IMG/VR virus record: IMGVR_UViG_3300025520_000140
Span: 1-58,594 of that record
DNA from: a virus
Direction: 5' to 3' (one strand)
Length of the DNA stretch: 58,594 nt
The position numbers and the translations under genes were made by a program. This document shows positions 6,401-15,662 of the stretch, piece by piece; position 1 is the first letter of the stretch; the number at the start of each line of letters is the position of its first letter. The notes below the pieces were generated by a model. The model did not search any database and was not told the DNA's origin. It saw nothing but the letters and a program-made list of their open reading frames with translations.

Positions 6401-8908
6401 CTAAACGACTCCTGAACGCAATCGAAATACCAGCGGGTCCTGGTGCCCGAGCGCCCATAACCCAACCCCTTTTAACCTCCATCTGTGCTTCGCCAGGTTA
6501 GCCAGCATGTCGAAATGCTCGGCGTCGGAGTAGTGGGCGATGGAGAAGCCCCTTGCGTCTCCCAGGAAAAGCTGGGTAAGCCACAGGCCCCGGTCGCGCA
6601 GCCGGAAGGTAACAGCCCTGTCGCTGTCAAAAGCCGCGAAAGAATCAGTGTGTAGATAGTCAAAATCTGTGGAGACGCTTTCCTGCCTGGTCGCCGATTC
6701 TTCCCCGAGGCCTTCAAAGCGGAAGTAGTCCCAAGGTTCAAGCCATGTCACGTCGCTGCGCAAAATGCGCCCCAGTGTCTGGATTTGCCCATCCGGCAGC
6801 GCCACGTCAAGGGCCTCCTGCGGCACAAAAACATAGGGGTCTCCCGCATCCAGCAGGCCGCACTCACAGGCCGCGCCGCTGGTGCGCAGCCCAAAGCCAC
6901 CGGAGACGGGGAGAGCCGCCGTCAAATTAAACACCCTGGTTGTCCCCACCCAGCAGTGCAGCTCGTTCCCCCGACTTCGCACCCGCAGCGTGTACCAAGT
7001 GTTTAAACTCACGCTCTGCGCCACGTCCGGCTGCAGCCTTGTCCATATCCCGCCTTGCCTTTGCCAAAGCTCCGCCGTCTGCGTGCCGCGCCGCAGCAGG
7101 AATAAATACAGATCGTTTGCCCCCTGGGCTTTGAAAACCACGCCCATGGTGCCGTTCCCCGCCGTCATGCGCAGCCTGGCCCGGATGTTCAGGTCGCCAA
7201 ACCCGTCGTGGGAGAGGTGCGCCTGGGCGTCCGCGCTTGCCTGGTCGGACTGGATTAACACCCGCCTTGCCGGGTCCGTATCCATGCTCCAAGTCCCGCC
7301 GCTGCGGCTGTAGAAGGCGAGCGTGTTGTCCCTAAAGTCGTCATACCAGACCCAGGCGTGTTCCGGGGCGCTCCGCAGCACTTCAGGGGTGAGGATAAAC
7401 TGCTCCGGTAAAACCCAGCTGCCGTTTACGTCTTTTAGCCTCCTTGGGGTGAGGGTAAATTCCGCCTCGCCGCCGGTCATGCTAAAATTAAACTGCGAGC
7501 AGACCCTAAAGCCCCAAAACTGCGTCCCGTACTGGCTGCCCGCGCCGTGCACCTCCAGCGTGTGGCTTCCGGCAGATAAATAAAAACGCCCGGCCTTCAG
7601 CCAGTGGGTGCGGCGATGGAGGGGATACCAGTCGGGAAACGGCCCGATTTGCAGCGGTGTCCCGTTTAGCCGCAGCTGTAAAACCTGACGGTCCCACCAG
7701 GGGCAGTTCACCCTTGCCGCCAGGTCATATTCCCCCGAGTGGGGGACGGAAAAAGAAAAAAGGGCCAAGCCCTCTTCTTCCAGCACAGGCTGAGTCCCGG
7801 GTGGCGAACCCGGCGGGACGGGGAGAAGCTGGGGCGCCCTGGGGGAAATCCAGCCGCTGCCTACCGTCATAGCGCCGGAAACCTCGTCAAAGCCGCTGCC
7901 TGTCCTGTCCGTAACCTGCCCGGTAAACTCATAGCGGGGCTCTTTTTCATAGGCGACCAGGTAGTTCCGCCTGACCCGGCCCGCCTGGCCGGAAACCTTA
8001 AAGATGGGGCTTGTAGCCCGCGCCGCGTCCATGCCTTCCTGGTAATCGTAGATGTGCAGGAGAAGGTATGGGCTTTGGCTGTCCTCGTCCAGAAACCCGG
8101 CAAAGGGAAGACGCGGCTGCAGCTCGTGAAATGTAAAATCCCCTTGCTGCCAGCCTAGCCAGGCGAGGAAGGTGCCGCCGCTGCCCCGGTAAGCGCCCGG
8201 AACAGGCCGCCTATCAATGCGCCAGTTGAAGCCGAAGCCGGGGATGCCGAGAAAGATTTTCTCCTTTGGTATCCGCGTTACCGAATAGTCATAGATCTCC
8301 TCCATCCACCACACCGGGCTGATGGGCCCGGGAGCGCTGCCCGCCCAGGCAAAGGCGTAGCTCATGATCACGCAGGTATCGAAGTATGGCTCCATCCGGC
8401 GGTAATCGCACCAGCGCTCCCAGGACGGCGCGCCGTCCCCGGTCATGGGAGGCAAGTCCCAATGCACATAGCGTTGTGTCGGGCGGCTCTTGATGCTCTC
8501 GTAGATCCTCTTTGCCAAGGCTACCACGCCGTCCGGGTTGTCGTTCGGCCCTTTTTCCAGGTCGATATCCACCCCGGCAGCGAAAGGGTACATATCCAGA
8601 ATGCGGTGCAGCTCGCTGATGAACATGTCCTGAACGGCCTTGTCCTCAACGATGGCCCGAAAGCGGGACAGTATCCCGTCGTTTCTGACCGTCAGCAGGT
8701 GGGTGATATGCGGCCAGCGCGCTACCCTTTCCAAATCTGCGGCGGGGATAACGCCCTCAATCCTGCCGGTGTTGTCGAGCACCAGAAAATCAAACAGCCC
8801 CATATGGGTTATCCTGTCGCCGTAATCCCGCCATTCCTGCCTGGCCCGGGTGGTCTTTAAAAAAGACCAGGTCATAAACTCCCGGCCTTCCTGCCGCATA
8901 CCGCTCAT
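6401..8908 (-). CDS. tail protein with GH18-type glycosidase domain, 835 aa
   Basis: Large tail or baseplate protein. The N-terminal 300 residues have a GH18 TIM-barrel pattern. YPFAAGVDIDLEKGP carries the DxDxE catalytic motif, preceded by strands such as MGLFDFLVLD and followed by VIMSYAFAWAGS and FLGIPGFGFNW. This suggests cleavage of a GlcNAc-containing wall or capsule polymer during adsorption. Middle and C-terminal parts look like beta-sandwich carbohydrate-binding or concanavalin-like modules (for example ARLRMTAGNGTMGVVFKAQG, LYLFLLRRGTQTAELWQ). The start at 8908 has GGGGGGAAAAGG upstream and overlaps the preceding stop by 4 bases. The exact substrate is unknown. Confidence 0.78.
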   Translation of the reverse strand: MSGMRQEGREFMTWSFLKTTRARQEWRDYGDRITHMGLFDFLVLDNTGRIEGVIPAADLERVARWPHITHLLTVRNDGILSRFRAIVEDKAVQDMFISELHRILDMYPFAAGVDIDLEKGPNDNPDGVVALAKRIYESIKSRPTQRYVHWDLPPMTGDGAPSWERWCDYRRMEPYFDTCVIMSYAFAWAGSAPGPISPVWWMEEIYDYSVTRIPKEKIFLGIPGFGFNWRIDRRPVPGAYRGSGGTFLAWLGWQQGDFTFHELQPRLPFAGFLDEDSQSPYLLLHIYDYQEGMDAARATSPIFKVSGQAGRVRRNYLVAYEKEPRYEFTGQVTDRTGSGFDEVSGAMTVGSGWISPRAPQLLPVPPGSPPGTQPVLEEEGLALFSFSVPHSGEYDLAARVNCPWWDRQVLQLRLNGTPLQIGPFPDWYPLHRRTHWLKAGRFYLSAGSHTLEVHGAGSQYGTQFWGFRVCSQFNFSMTGGEAEFTLTPRRLKDVNGSWVLPEQFILTPEVLRSAPEHAWVWYDDFRDNTLAFYSRSGGTWSMDTDPARRVLIQSDQASADAQAHLSHDGFGDLNIRARLRMTAGNGTMGVVFKAQGANDLYLFLLRRGTQTAELWQRQGGIWTRLQPDVAQSVSLNTWYTLRVRSRGNELHCWVGTTRVFNLTAALPVSGGFGLRTSGAACECGLLDAGDPYVFVPQEALDVALPDGQIQTLGRILRSDVTWLEPWDYFRFEGLGEESATRQESVSTDFDYLHTDSFAAFDSDRAVTFRLRDRGLWLTQLFLGDARGFSIAHYSDAEHFDMLANLAKHRWRLKGVGLWALGHQDPLVFRLRSGVV

Positions 8909-9537
8909 ATCCTTTTCCCCCCTTCCGCCAGCTGCCATTCCTGCAGTGCGACGAGCACCCTGGCCGAAGGCTCCGGCCGCAAAGCCGCCTGTCCCGAGTC
9001 CAGCCCCAGGAGAGTGACGGGGAAGCGGGGATTGCCCCAGGCGGCATAGAGGAACCGGCCTTTAAACTGAACGGGGCTGCCGTTTTGCAGTACTTGCCGC
9101 TCAGTGCCGATAACCGCTAACTCCTGGTTGCTCGCCAATACTTGCGGGAAATAAAAAAGCCTGTTCAGCATGTCCTGCCCCAAGGCGATGCCTTGGCTTA
9201 AGTTTTCCTTTGCCCTGATGTGAAAGTCCAAGGCCGTGGGCACAATTACCGCCCCCGGTTCCACCGCCCAGTAGAAGCCGCGGTTGGGGATAATCAGGGT
9301 TTTAGCGCCCCGCACCACGGCGTTGTAGTGCTTTGGCGGGGACGGGCTGCCGTTTTCCCGCAGTTTTTGCAGCAGCTCCTTGGTATTCTGGGCGTAGCCG
9401 GTTAGATGCTTTCCTTCCTGGAGCATCACGTCCGTAAAGGAAAAAGAGCCCGCGGCGTCAGAGATTACCGCTTGGGCCCGGATACTGGCCACCCGTTTCC
9501 CCTCTTCCGGCGCGAAACGAAACAAATAGCGCTTCAT
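8905..9537 (-). CDS. phage tail-region structural protein, 210 aa, unknown
   Basis: I do not recognise a named family. The protein is soluble, rich in beta-prone segments, with no signal peptide or membrane helix. It lies in the distal tail block between the Gp37-like tail protein and the GH18 tail protein, with 8 bases or less to each neighbour, so it is probably a minor tail component or an assembly factor for the GH18 protein. Confidence 0.7.
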   Translation of the reverse strand: MKRYLFRFAPEEGKRVASIRAQAVISDAAGSFSFTDVMLQEGKHLTGYAQNTKELLQKLRENGSPSPPKHYNAVVRGAKTLIIPNRGFYWAVEPGAVIVPTALDFHIRAKENLSQGIALGQDMLNRLFYFPQVLASNQELAVIGTERQVLQNGSPVQFKGRFLYAAWGNPRFPVTLLGLDSGQAALRPEPSARVLVALQEWQLAEGGKRI

Positions 9538-9545
9538 CTGCTCAC

Positions 9546-9731
9546 CTACTCAAAGGAGAAGCGAAGCTCCGCGGGGTGGCCGTTCCACAGTGTAGCCAGC
9601 CTGCCGCCCTGCAGCACGATGTCGGCGACGTTGACCTGGCCGCTTGCGTCCTCCAGGCAAAGGCGCACTTCGATTCTATCAACTTTTTTGCTTGGGGACA
9701 CAGACTGCACATAAGGTTCAAAAAACGCCAT
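9546..9731 (-). CDS. small tail-region protein, 61 aa
   Basis: Starts at the ATG at 9731 with AAGGAG upstream; longer in-frame starts run into the previous gene. The sequence (MAFFEPYVQSVSPSKK..., VNVADIVLQGGRLATLWNGHPAELRF) has no motif I can name. Its tight packing in the tail operon suggests a small structural or chaperone role. Confidence 0.65.
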   Translation of the reverse strand: MAFFEPYVQSVSPSKKVDRIEVRLCLEDASGQVNVADIVLQGGRLATLWNGHPAELRFSFE

Positions 9732-9744
9732 GGCGCATAACTCC

Positions 9745-11208
9745 TTACTCAAGGACCAGGGAAACAAACTGCGTTTCGCTGCTGCCGTCCTCGTAATGGA
9801 TAACCACCTCAACCCCGACCCTGCCGTTTGGCCCCAGCTGGATATTTTCCAGGGCCGCGCGCAGGCTTAACACATAGCTGTCCCGGTGGGCGGGATGCAC
9901 GGTCTGCGTCAGCGTCTTGGATACGCCCAGCGCACCCACAGCTTTAAAAGACGCGCCGCCTGAATAGCCCTTTGTGCCGTCCACCGTCCAGCCATCGTTT
10001 ATCCAGTAAGCGGTACCGCTCTCCGCCCGGGAGTTTAAAAGAAGGTTAAAGACGGAGAGCTGCTCGATGTCTTTTTTGTCCACCATATCAGCCGTATCAA
10101 ACAAGGCCACGGAGTGCTTAACCTGGCTGAGCGTCTCCGAGAGGTCTTTGCGGACGGCGGCCAGCTCGATTTCGCTCCGCCAGGGCTCCTCCACAAAATA
10201 GCGCATGCGCACGACCCTTGTCTTGACGTGTATGCCGGAGCCCTCGTCGTAAACCGTCACCACGTCCCCCAGGCTGACCTTTTCCCCCTCATAACCCGGC
10301 AGGGCGGAGAGGTCGACAATACCGCACTCATAGCTTACCTGCGCCTGGCTGACGGCGGAAAGAAACGCCTGGGCATATTCTTTCAGCTGGTTGGGGTCGG
10401 TGAATTCCTCTGCGACAAGGACTGCGGAAGGAGGGGGATCGTAGCCGCTCTCCACCTCTAAATAGGGGATGCCGCTGTTCACCGTGGCGATAGTCAGGCC
10501 GCCCCTGCCCCGGGGATAAACCCTGGTCGCCTGTTCGATTACGTTTCTTTCCTCCTGGGCCCGGCGCAGGTTTTTCCCCCTTAAAAAGAAAACGTTGCGT
10601 TCTTCCCCCGCGGCGTCCCGGAGGGACACCGTCTTTTGCTTTGTCTGGAAACCCAGCTCCACTTGAAAGATGCGCTCCATCTCCCGCAGCGCTTCCAGGC
10701 GGTTGCAGCCGCCCCGGAAAACGAAGGGCCGTACGGAGGAGGGGGTAGCATTCCCCGCCTGCCAGCCTGTGCCTGATAAGAGGTAGGCAAGCACATCCGC
10801 CGCTGCGGCGTTTTCCCATTCCCGCGCGGGCGCGTCCGGAGCTTTCAGCAAATCGTACCACAGCGCCCAGGCTTCAACCTGCCAGTACCTGGCCCCCGAG
10901 TCGTCCTCCTCGTTGGCAAGCACCATCGCCCGGTAAACGCTCCCTGCCAGGTCAAGCATCATGCCGGTCTCCAAAGCTTCCACGCCGGGCTTTACCGGCA
11001 GCTTGAACTCCAGCCGGTCTTCGCTGCCCAGGGTCTGGTGCACGATGATCTCATAAGCGTCGTGCAGGAGGGCGACCGGCTCAAGCTGCTTGTTGACGAC
11101 GACAGGCACGGCGAAGCCCAGCCGGTCATACCAGGGAACCGGGTGCCAGGGGAGAAGGATGCGGTTGTAAAGATGCCCTGTGTTATACCGCCTGCCGCTG
11201 TTATACAC
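9745..11208 (-). CDS. siphovirus tail protein, ReqiPepy6 Gp37-like
   Basis: The 487-aa protein matches the siphovirus Gp37-like or tail-endopeptidase-like group. Residues 40-200 (AVPVVVNKQLEPVALLHDAYEIIVHQTLGSEDRLEFKLPVKP and the following WQVEAWALWYDLL) form the gp44/hub-like beta domains usually encoded directly after Dit. The C-terminal 120 residues (VVIHYEDGSSETQFVSLVLE) look like an added carbohydrate-binding beta domain. Expected role: tail tip hub joining the Dit ring to receptor-binding proteins. Gene order relative to Dit and the tape measure supports this. Confidence 0.78.
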   Translation of the reverse strand: MYNSGRRYNTGHLYNRILLPWHPVPWYDRLGFAVPVVVNKQLEPVALLHDAYEIIVHQTLGSEDRLEFKLPVKPGVEALETGMMLDLAGSVYRAMVLANEEDDSGARYWQVEAWALWYDLLKAPDAPAREWENAAAADVLAYLLSGTGWQAGNATPSSVRPFVFRGGCNRLEALREMERIFQVELGFQTKQKTVSLRDAAGEERNVFFLRGKNLRRAQEERNVIEQATRVYPRGRGGLTIATVNSGIPYLEVESGYDPPPSAVLVAEEFTDPNQLKEYAQAFLSAVSQAQVSYECGIVDLSALPGYEGEKVSLGDVVTVYDEGSGIHVKTRVVRMRYFVEEPWRSEIELAAVRKDLSETLSQVKHSVALFDTADMVDKKDIEQLSVFNLLLNSRAESGTAYWINDGWTVDGTKGYSGGASFKAVGALGVSKTLTQTVHPAHRDSYVLSLRAALENIQLGPNGRVGVEVVIHYEDGSSETQFVSLVLE

Positions 11209-11210
11209 TG

Positions 11211-12191
11211 CTACGCCCTCCTTAGGAAAACAGCGGGCCTGGCCCCGGTGATCTGCGCCGCGCCTAATGGGAAGGCGGCGGGAAAGCCGTCAGCGTAGAC
11301 CCTGGCCAGCCGGTAGCCGGTAATCCAGGCCGCCCCCAAATCCTCGCTGCCCAGCGCCAGCATGCCCGTGCTGGCCAGGCCCTGCAGGCTCGGCGTAGCG
11401 TCTTGCAGTCGCGCCAGCCAATAAAGGCCGGGCATAAGCGTTAAATTCGCCTCCAGCCACCTGATGCCCGTCGTGCCTGTGGTCACTACCCCGGCGTCAA
11501 GGATCAGCGCGCCCGGATAGACCGCGCCGCTGTCGGCGTATACCCCGAGCCGCGCGTTGCCCGCGGCGGCGGTAGTGACGTTGACGGCGACGCGGTCGAA
11601 AGACTGGGCGGCCGGCACATAAAACGGCAGCAGGTCGATGTTGTTGGCCGAAGTGGTCAAGGGAGCCATACCGGCGGCGGTGATACCGGCGTGGTATAGC
11701 CCGAGCCGCCGGTAACGCAGATAATCCAGCGCGTCCAGCCGCAGCTTGTCGCCCGCCGTCATAAACCCAGCCGTTTCAGCCGTCGCGGAGGCGTGGGCTG
11801 TGCCGCCCGCGCCCACGTGGCCGCTAAAGGGCGAGGTAGAGTGCACATAAGAAAAATCCGCAGCGATAGTGACGCCGGGGGGTTGCTGCTCATGAAAGAC
11901 GACCATCCCCTGGGCGGCGTACAGAATATATTCCCCCGCGGGAACGGTTTCGCCGCTTCGCCTGATCACAGGCGCGGGGCTTTCCAGCCAGTTGCGCATA
12001 TCCCCTTCATAAATCCGCCGGTGCAGGGCTTCCTCCGGCTGGTCTTCCACGGGGGAAAGCGTATGGTTCTCAATACTGGCTACATCCATCTCCAACACTG
12101 TTTCCAGTTTGTTGACCGCGTCCTGCAGCCCGGAGATATCCGCCCCGTAGATCTCTCTGCTTGCTACTCTTTTAAATGGCGTCTTAGCCAC
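11211..12191 (-). CDS. tail tip / receptor-binding-type protein, 326 aa
   Basis: No firm family assignment. Residues 1-50 look helical (GLQDAVNKLETVLEMDVASIENH), as in trimerisation stems of tail fibres. The centre carries the SGHVGAGGTAHASATAETAGFMTAGDKLRLDAL segment often found in phage tail-fibre proteins. The C-terminal half is beta-rich and Ala/Gly-rich. It sits between Dit and the Gp37-like hub. A fibre or receptor-binding role is inferred from composition and position. Confidence 0.65.
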   Translation of the reverse strand: MAKTPFKRVASREIYGADISGLQDAVNKLETVLEMDVASIENHTLSPVEDQPEEALHRRIYEGDMRNWLESPAPVIRRSGETVPAGEYILYAAQGMVVFHEQQPPGVTIAADFSYVHSTSPFSGHVGAGGTAHASATAETAGFMTAGDKLRLDALDYLRYRRLGLYHAGITAAGMAPLTTSANNIDLLPFYVPAAQSFDRVAVNVTTAAAGNARLGVYADSGAVYPGALILDAGVVTTGTTGIRWLEANLTLMPGLYWLARLQDATPSLQGLASTGMLALGSEDLGAAWITGYRLARVYADGFPAAFPLGAAQITGARPAVFLRRA

Positions 12192-12203
12192 GGTATCCCT
12201 CCT

Positions 12204-12965
12204 TTACAGCCAGCGGTTGCGGCAGCTTATCTCTAAGTTTGACCAGGAAGCGCCACCTGCCGCGACCACTTGAATGGTGTTGGCCCCCGGCGTGAGCTGG
12301 GGAAAGCTTGGCCGCTCCAGCAGGTGCAAGGCTTTTTCCCTGGCTTCCCCCCTCACGAGAGCGGCCGTTTTATGCCGGCAATCAACCTCCAGCCGCTCCC
12401 CCGCGGAGAGCGCTCCCCGGTAGGTGAACTGCTCCTCATTGACTCTGACCGTCAGAAACTGGCTGCCGCCGCCCGATATGCCCCGCAGCAAAAAGAGAGG
12501 GTCTGACGGCGCCGTCCCCCTTTGGTAGTGGGTGTAGGGGCTTGTCGTTATGAGCAACTCATCCGGCGCGAGGTCGTAGGCGAAGGGGTCGTCGCAGACC
12601 ATCCGCAGCGTAATCAGCCCCTGGCTTGCCGTCACCTGGATTTGCAGATCCGCATCCGTCCAGGTGGCCAGATAATATCTGTCCGGCCAGTCGTCAAAGA
12701 CCAGCCGCTGCGCTCCCCGCATCGGGTTTAACCAGGAGCGCAGCCGGTCCAGCTGCTGATGGAGCTCCCCATATGACGCGATTTTAAGCCAGCAGTCCAG
12801 GCTAAGCACGCGAGCTTCAAAGTCGGGCGGCATCCTGAAGACGCCATGCCTGCCCGGCATGACGATCACCTTTTCCCGCGCCCCTGGGAAAAGGGAGAGA
12901 GGGGAGCGCAGGAGATAGACGGAGTAGTTGCCGCAGTGTTCCCCGGCAAACGAGAAATGCCCCAT
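12204..12965 (-). CDS. distal tail protein (Dit family), 253 aa
   Basis: Dit forms the hexameric ring joining tail tube to tip. The N-terminal Sipho_tail pattern (GNYSVYLLRSPLSLFPGAREKVIVMPGRHGVFRMPPDFEARVLSLDCWL) and the LRSWLNPMRGAQRLVFDDWPDRYYLATWTD segment are characteristic. The start codon overlaps the tape-measure stop by 1 base, the usual gene order. Confidence 0.88.
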   Translation of the reverse strand: MGHFSFAGEHCGNYSVYLLRSPLSLFPGAREKVIVMPGRHGVFRMPPDFEARVLSLDCWLKIASYGELHQQLDRLRSWLNPMRGAQRLVFDDWPDRYYLATWTDADLQIQVTASQGLITLRMVCDDPFAYDLAPDELLITTSPYTHYQRGTAPSDPLFLLRGISGGGSQFLTVRVNEEQFTYRGALSAGERLEVDCRHKTAALVRGEAREKALHLLERPSFPQLTPGANTIQVVAAGGASWSNLEISCRNRWL

Positions 12966-15022
12966 TACAATCTCCCCCTCCCCCGGTTGGCGGCCTCGAT
13001 ATAACGGTACAGCCTACGGCTAATCTCCTCGATATCCGTTTCCGCGCGCACGGTCATATTCTCCACCACCACCAGCGGGCCGCCCTGGCCGTATGCTCCC
13101 GCCGCTACCGGCTGCGCTGGCGGCTCCGGCGGCAATGTCAACGCGGGAAGGCTTACTTCCAGCAGGCTGCCAAGCATCCGTTCCGCCTTGGGGATAGCGT
13201 TTTTGATGCTTTCGATCAGCGGGCCGCTGAAATCCAACTTGTCCAAATCCTTCAGCGGACCCTCTTTAGCCGGGGAAAAGGGCAGGAAAGACCTGACCCG
13301 GGCCACGACGCCTTTGACGCTGTCGACGACCCTGGCGGCGGCGCTGGCGATGCCGCTGGCGATACTGGCGATCAGGCTGCGCCCGGCGTCAAAAAAGCTC
13401 TTGCCCAGGCCCGTGACTATGGAGAGCGCCTGGTTCATGGCGCTTCGGATATTGCCCGCCAAAGCGCCCAGCGCCCGCGTGATGCCGCCTGTCAGGCTCT
13501 CGGCCAAGCGCACCCCGCTTGCCACAAGGCCGCTGATCCAGTTTCTGATGTTGTCAAAAGCGCTTTTAATCCCGGCGGCCATATTGGCGGCCGCGTCCTT
13601 AATGCTGTCCCATACGGCGATCACCGCGTTGCGGAAACCCTCGTTGGTCTTCCACAGATGGATAATGATGGCCACCAGCGCCGCTATGGCCACGATCACA
13701 AGCCCGATGGGGTTGGCCGCCATCACCGCGTTCAGGACCTTTTGCGCCACCGCCGCTACTTTCTGCGCCGCGGTCAGGGCATGGGTCTTAAGCGCGGCCA
13801 GGTTCTTGGCGTCGGCCAGCCATTTCACCGCTTTGACCGCGGAGCTGACGCCGTTTGCGAGTGTGCCCACCAGCGTCAAGAGCGGCCCGATGGCGGCGGC
13901 GATGCCAAGAAATGAGAGGATCAGCTTCTGCGAGCCGCCGCTTAAGTTCGCAAACCAGTCCACTAAAGCGGTGAGCCTGCCGATCAGCCCTTCAATGGCG
14001 GGCATGGCGGAGTTGACGGCCTGCATCAAAGAAGTCCCCAGCGGCTCCAGGGCCACGGCCGCCTTGTTCCGCATCACGGCAAGCTGCTCCGCGAAGTCCA
14101 TCGTCTCAAAGGCCGCGCCGTTAATCGTTTCCCCGCTGGCTTTTAAGGTTGTTACCAGCTCTGAGAGCTCAAAGCGGCCTTCTCTGATGGCCGCCGCCAT
14201 GTCCGGGCCGATGCGGGCGCCGAACATCTCCAGAGCGATGGCGTTGGCCTCGCCGGTGGAGCCTGCTTCCTTGATCCTTTTGGTGACTTCTTCCAGCGCC
14301 GCCTTGGTGTCCGTAATGCCCGCTTTGGCCATTTTGCCCAGCGCGATGCGCAGGCCGCCCAGGACAAGCTCGGTGTTGACCCCTTCTTTTTCAAACTTCC
14401 CCAGCATGGCCGCCGCCGTTTCCAGGTCAAAGCCCATCTGCCGCAGGGGCGCGCCAAACTGCACCAGCTTGGCGTTAAGATCGTTAAAGCCGATGCCGGT
14501 GCTCTGGGATACCTTGAAAAGGTAGTCCATAGTTCCCGCGGTATCGTCCGCCGCTATGCTCCAGTCGCCGAACAGGCGGGAGGAGCCGGCGATCATGCCG
14601 GAGAGCTCCTCGCCGGTGATGCGGGAGAGGTTGAGCATCTGCGTGGACAGCTCCCGCAGCGGTTTCCCGGCGAGGCCCGTCCTGGTGTTCAGATCGGCGA
14701 TGGCGCTGCTCACCTCGGCCATCCCCGCGGGAACAGTGGAGTAAACCGCCCGGAAATCGTCCTGCAATCCTGCCAGGGCCTCGCCGGTAGCGCCGGTGCC
14801 GACGCGAATCTTGTCGAAAGCGTCGTCAAAATCCGTTCCCAGCTTTAAGATTCCCGCCGTCGCGGCCGCGATGGGAAGGGTCAGCCCTGTTGTGAGCGTC
14901 CCGCCGATGGAGGTGAGGGTTTCGCCCGCCTTATCCAGGGTTTTGGACGCCTCGTTTAAGCTTTTTTGCAGCTCGGAGATATCCGCGCCGATTTTCACGA
15001 CTACATTGCGCAGTACCGCCAT
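12965..15022 (-). CDS. tail tape measure protein, 685 aa
   Basis: Determines tail length and is ejected with DNA. The N-terminus (VVVKIGADISELQKSLNEASKTLDKAGETLTSIGGTLT) and the TP901-type core (LTTGLTLPIAAATAGILKLGTDFDDAFDKIRVGTGATG) are typical. A hydrophobic segment at about residues 435-455 (ANPIGLVIVAIAALVAIIIHLW) could cross the host membrane. At roughly 0.15 nm per residue, an established rule of thumb, 685 residues correspond to a tail near 100 nm. The antisense strand also has a long open frame (13188-14525), a composition artefact. Confidence 0.95.
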   Translation of the reverse strand: MAVLRNVVVKIGADISELQKSLNEASKTLDKAGETLTSIGGTLTTGLTLPIAAATAGILKLGTDFDDAFDKIRVGTGATGEALAGLQDDFRAVYSTVPAGMAEVSSAIADLNTRTGLAGKPLRELSTQMLNLSRITGEELSGMIAGSSRLFGDWSIAADDTAGTMDYLFKVSQSTGIGFNDLNAKLVQFGAPLRQMGFDLETAAAMLGKFEKEGVNTELVLGGLRIALGKMAKAGITDTKAALEEVTKRIKEAGSTGEANAIALEMFGARIGPDMAAAIREGRFELSELVTTLKASGETINGAAFETMDFAEQLAVMRNKAAVALEPLGTSLMQAVNSAMPAIEGLIGRLTALVDWFANLSGGSQKLILSFLGIAAAIGPLLTLVGTLANGVSSAVKAVKWLADAKNLAALKTHALTAAQKVAAVAQKVLNAVMAANPIGLVIVAIAALVAIIIHLWKTNEGFRNAVIAVWDSIKDAAANMAAGIKSAFDNIRNWISGLVASGVRLAESLTGGITRALGALAGNIRSAMNQALSIVTGLGKSFFDAGRSLIASIASGIASAAARVVDSVKGVVARVRSFLPFSPAKEGPLKDLDKLDFSGPLIESIKNAIPKAERMLGSLLEVSLPALTLPPEPPAQPVAAGAYGQGGPLVVVENMTVRAETDIEEISRRLYRYIEAANRGRGRL

Positions 15023-15026
15023 CCCA

Positions 15027-15296
15027 TCACCTCCATTTCGCCGGGACTTTGAGCCCCTTGCTCCGCGCGATTTTCATCAGCTGTTCCGTGGAAAGGCGGC
15101 TTGGCGCGGCCTTTTTTCTCCCGCTTTCTTTGAGCATTTTCTTCAGGCTAGGTAGCCGCTTCTGCCTGGCGAAGGCTTCGATGTGCCAGGCCAGGTAGAT
15201 GAGCTCTTGCCTTCGCTCCGCTTTTTCCTCGGCGTAGCCCTCAAAGAAAAGCCCCAGCTCAAAGGGGGTCAGCTCCCAGACTTGAGCCGGGTGCAT
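15027..15296 (-). CDS. tail assembly chaperone, second part (gpT-like), 89 aa
   Basis: Small charged helical protein (MHPAQVWELTPFELGLFFEGYAEEKAERRQELIYLAWHIEAFAR) lying between the 106-aa chaperone and the tape measure. In lambda-like phages this position holds the second chaperone, made by a programmed frameshift. Here it has its own ATG and possible independent initiation, and I see no obvious slippery heptamer. Confidence 0.75.
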   Translation of the reverse strand: MHPAQVWELTPFELGLFFEGYAEEKAERRQELIYLAWHIEAFARQKRLPSLKKMLKESGRKKAAPSRLSTEQLMKIARSKGLKVPAKWR

Positions 15297-15337
15297 TTTG
15301 AGTCTCTTTACGGCGGCGGAGAACAGCTCAGCAAAGC

Positions 15338-15658
15338 CTATTTCCCGGCTGCCTCCACCGCCTGCGGGTTTCCCGGCTGCGCGCCGAAGGCCAGCGTCAT
15401 CGCTTCGCCCAGTTTCCCGGCCACCGTGGTAATGTCGCTGTACTCGTCAATTAAGTCCGCGCACTTTTCCGGGGTCAGCTCTTTGTCCTCATGAAAAAGA
15501 CCGGCGTAGACAATTGTCCGCAGGTCTTTCACAGAGATGTTATCAAGATCTAGCTTTGTCAGGTTCTTGCCCGTCAGCTCCTCGATTTTAATCAACGCGT
15601 TCATGCCGTAGCGGAGCGTCCTCGGTTTGTCCAGCTCTATGGTGACGCCTGGTTTCAT
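15338..15658 (-). CDS. tail assembly chaperone (gpG-like), 106 aa
   Basis: Starts at the ATG at 15658 (MKPGVTIELDKPRTLRYGMNALIKIEEL) preceded by GGGAGGA. The pattern is typical of phage tail chaperones: a beta hairpin, then acidic helices (KDLRTIVYAGLFHEDKELTPEKCADLIDEY). It is encoded between the major tail proteins and the tape measure, and coats the tape measure during tail assembly. Confidence 0.8.
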   Translation of the reverse strand: MKPGVTIELDKPRTLRYGMNALIKIEELTGKNLTKLDLDNISVKDLRTIVYAGLFHEDKELTPEKCADLIDEYSDITTVAGKLGEAMTLAFGAQPGNPQAVEAAGK

Positions 15659-15662
15659 GTCC

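Noticed and set aside
13188-14525. Open frame of 445 codons on the plus strand opposite the tape measure gene
   Set aside because: It mirrors a GC-rich, Ala-rich coding gene and has no family pattern; the minus strand is clearly the tape measure gene.
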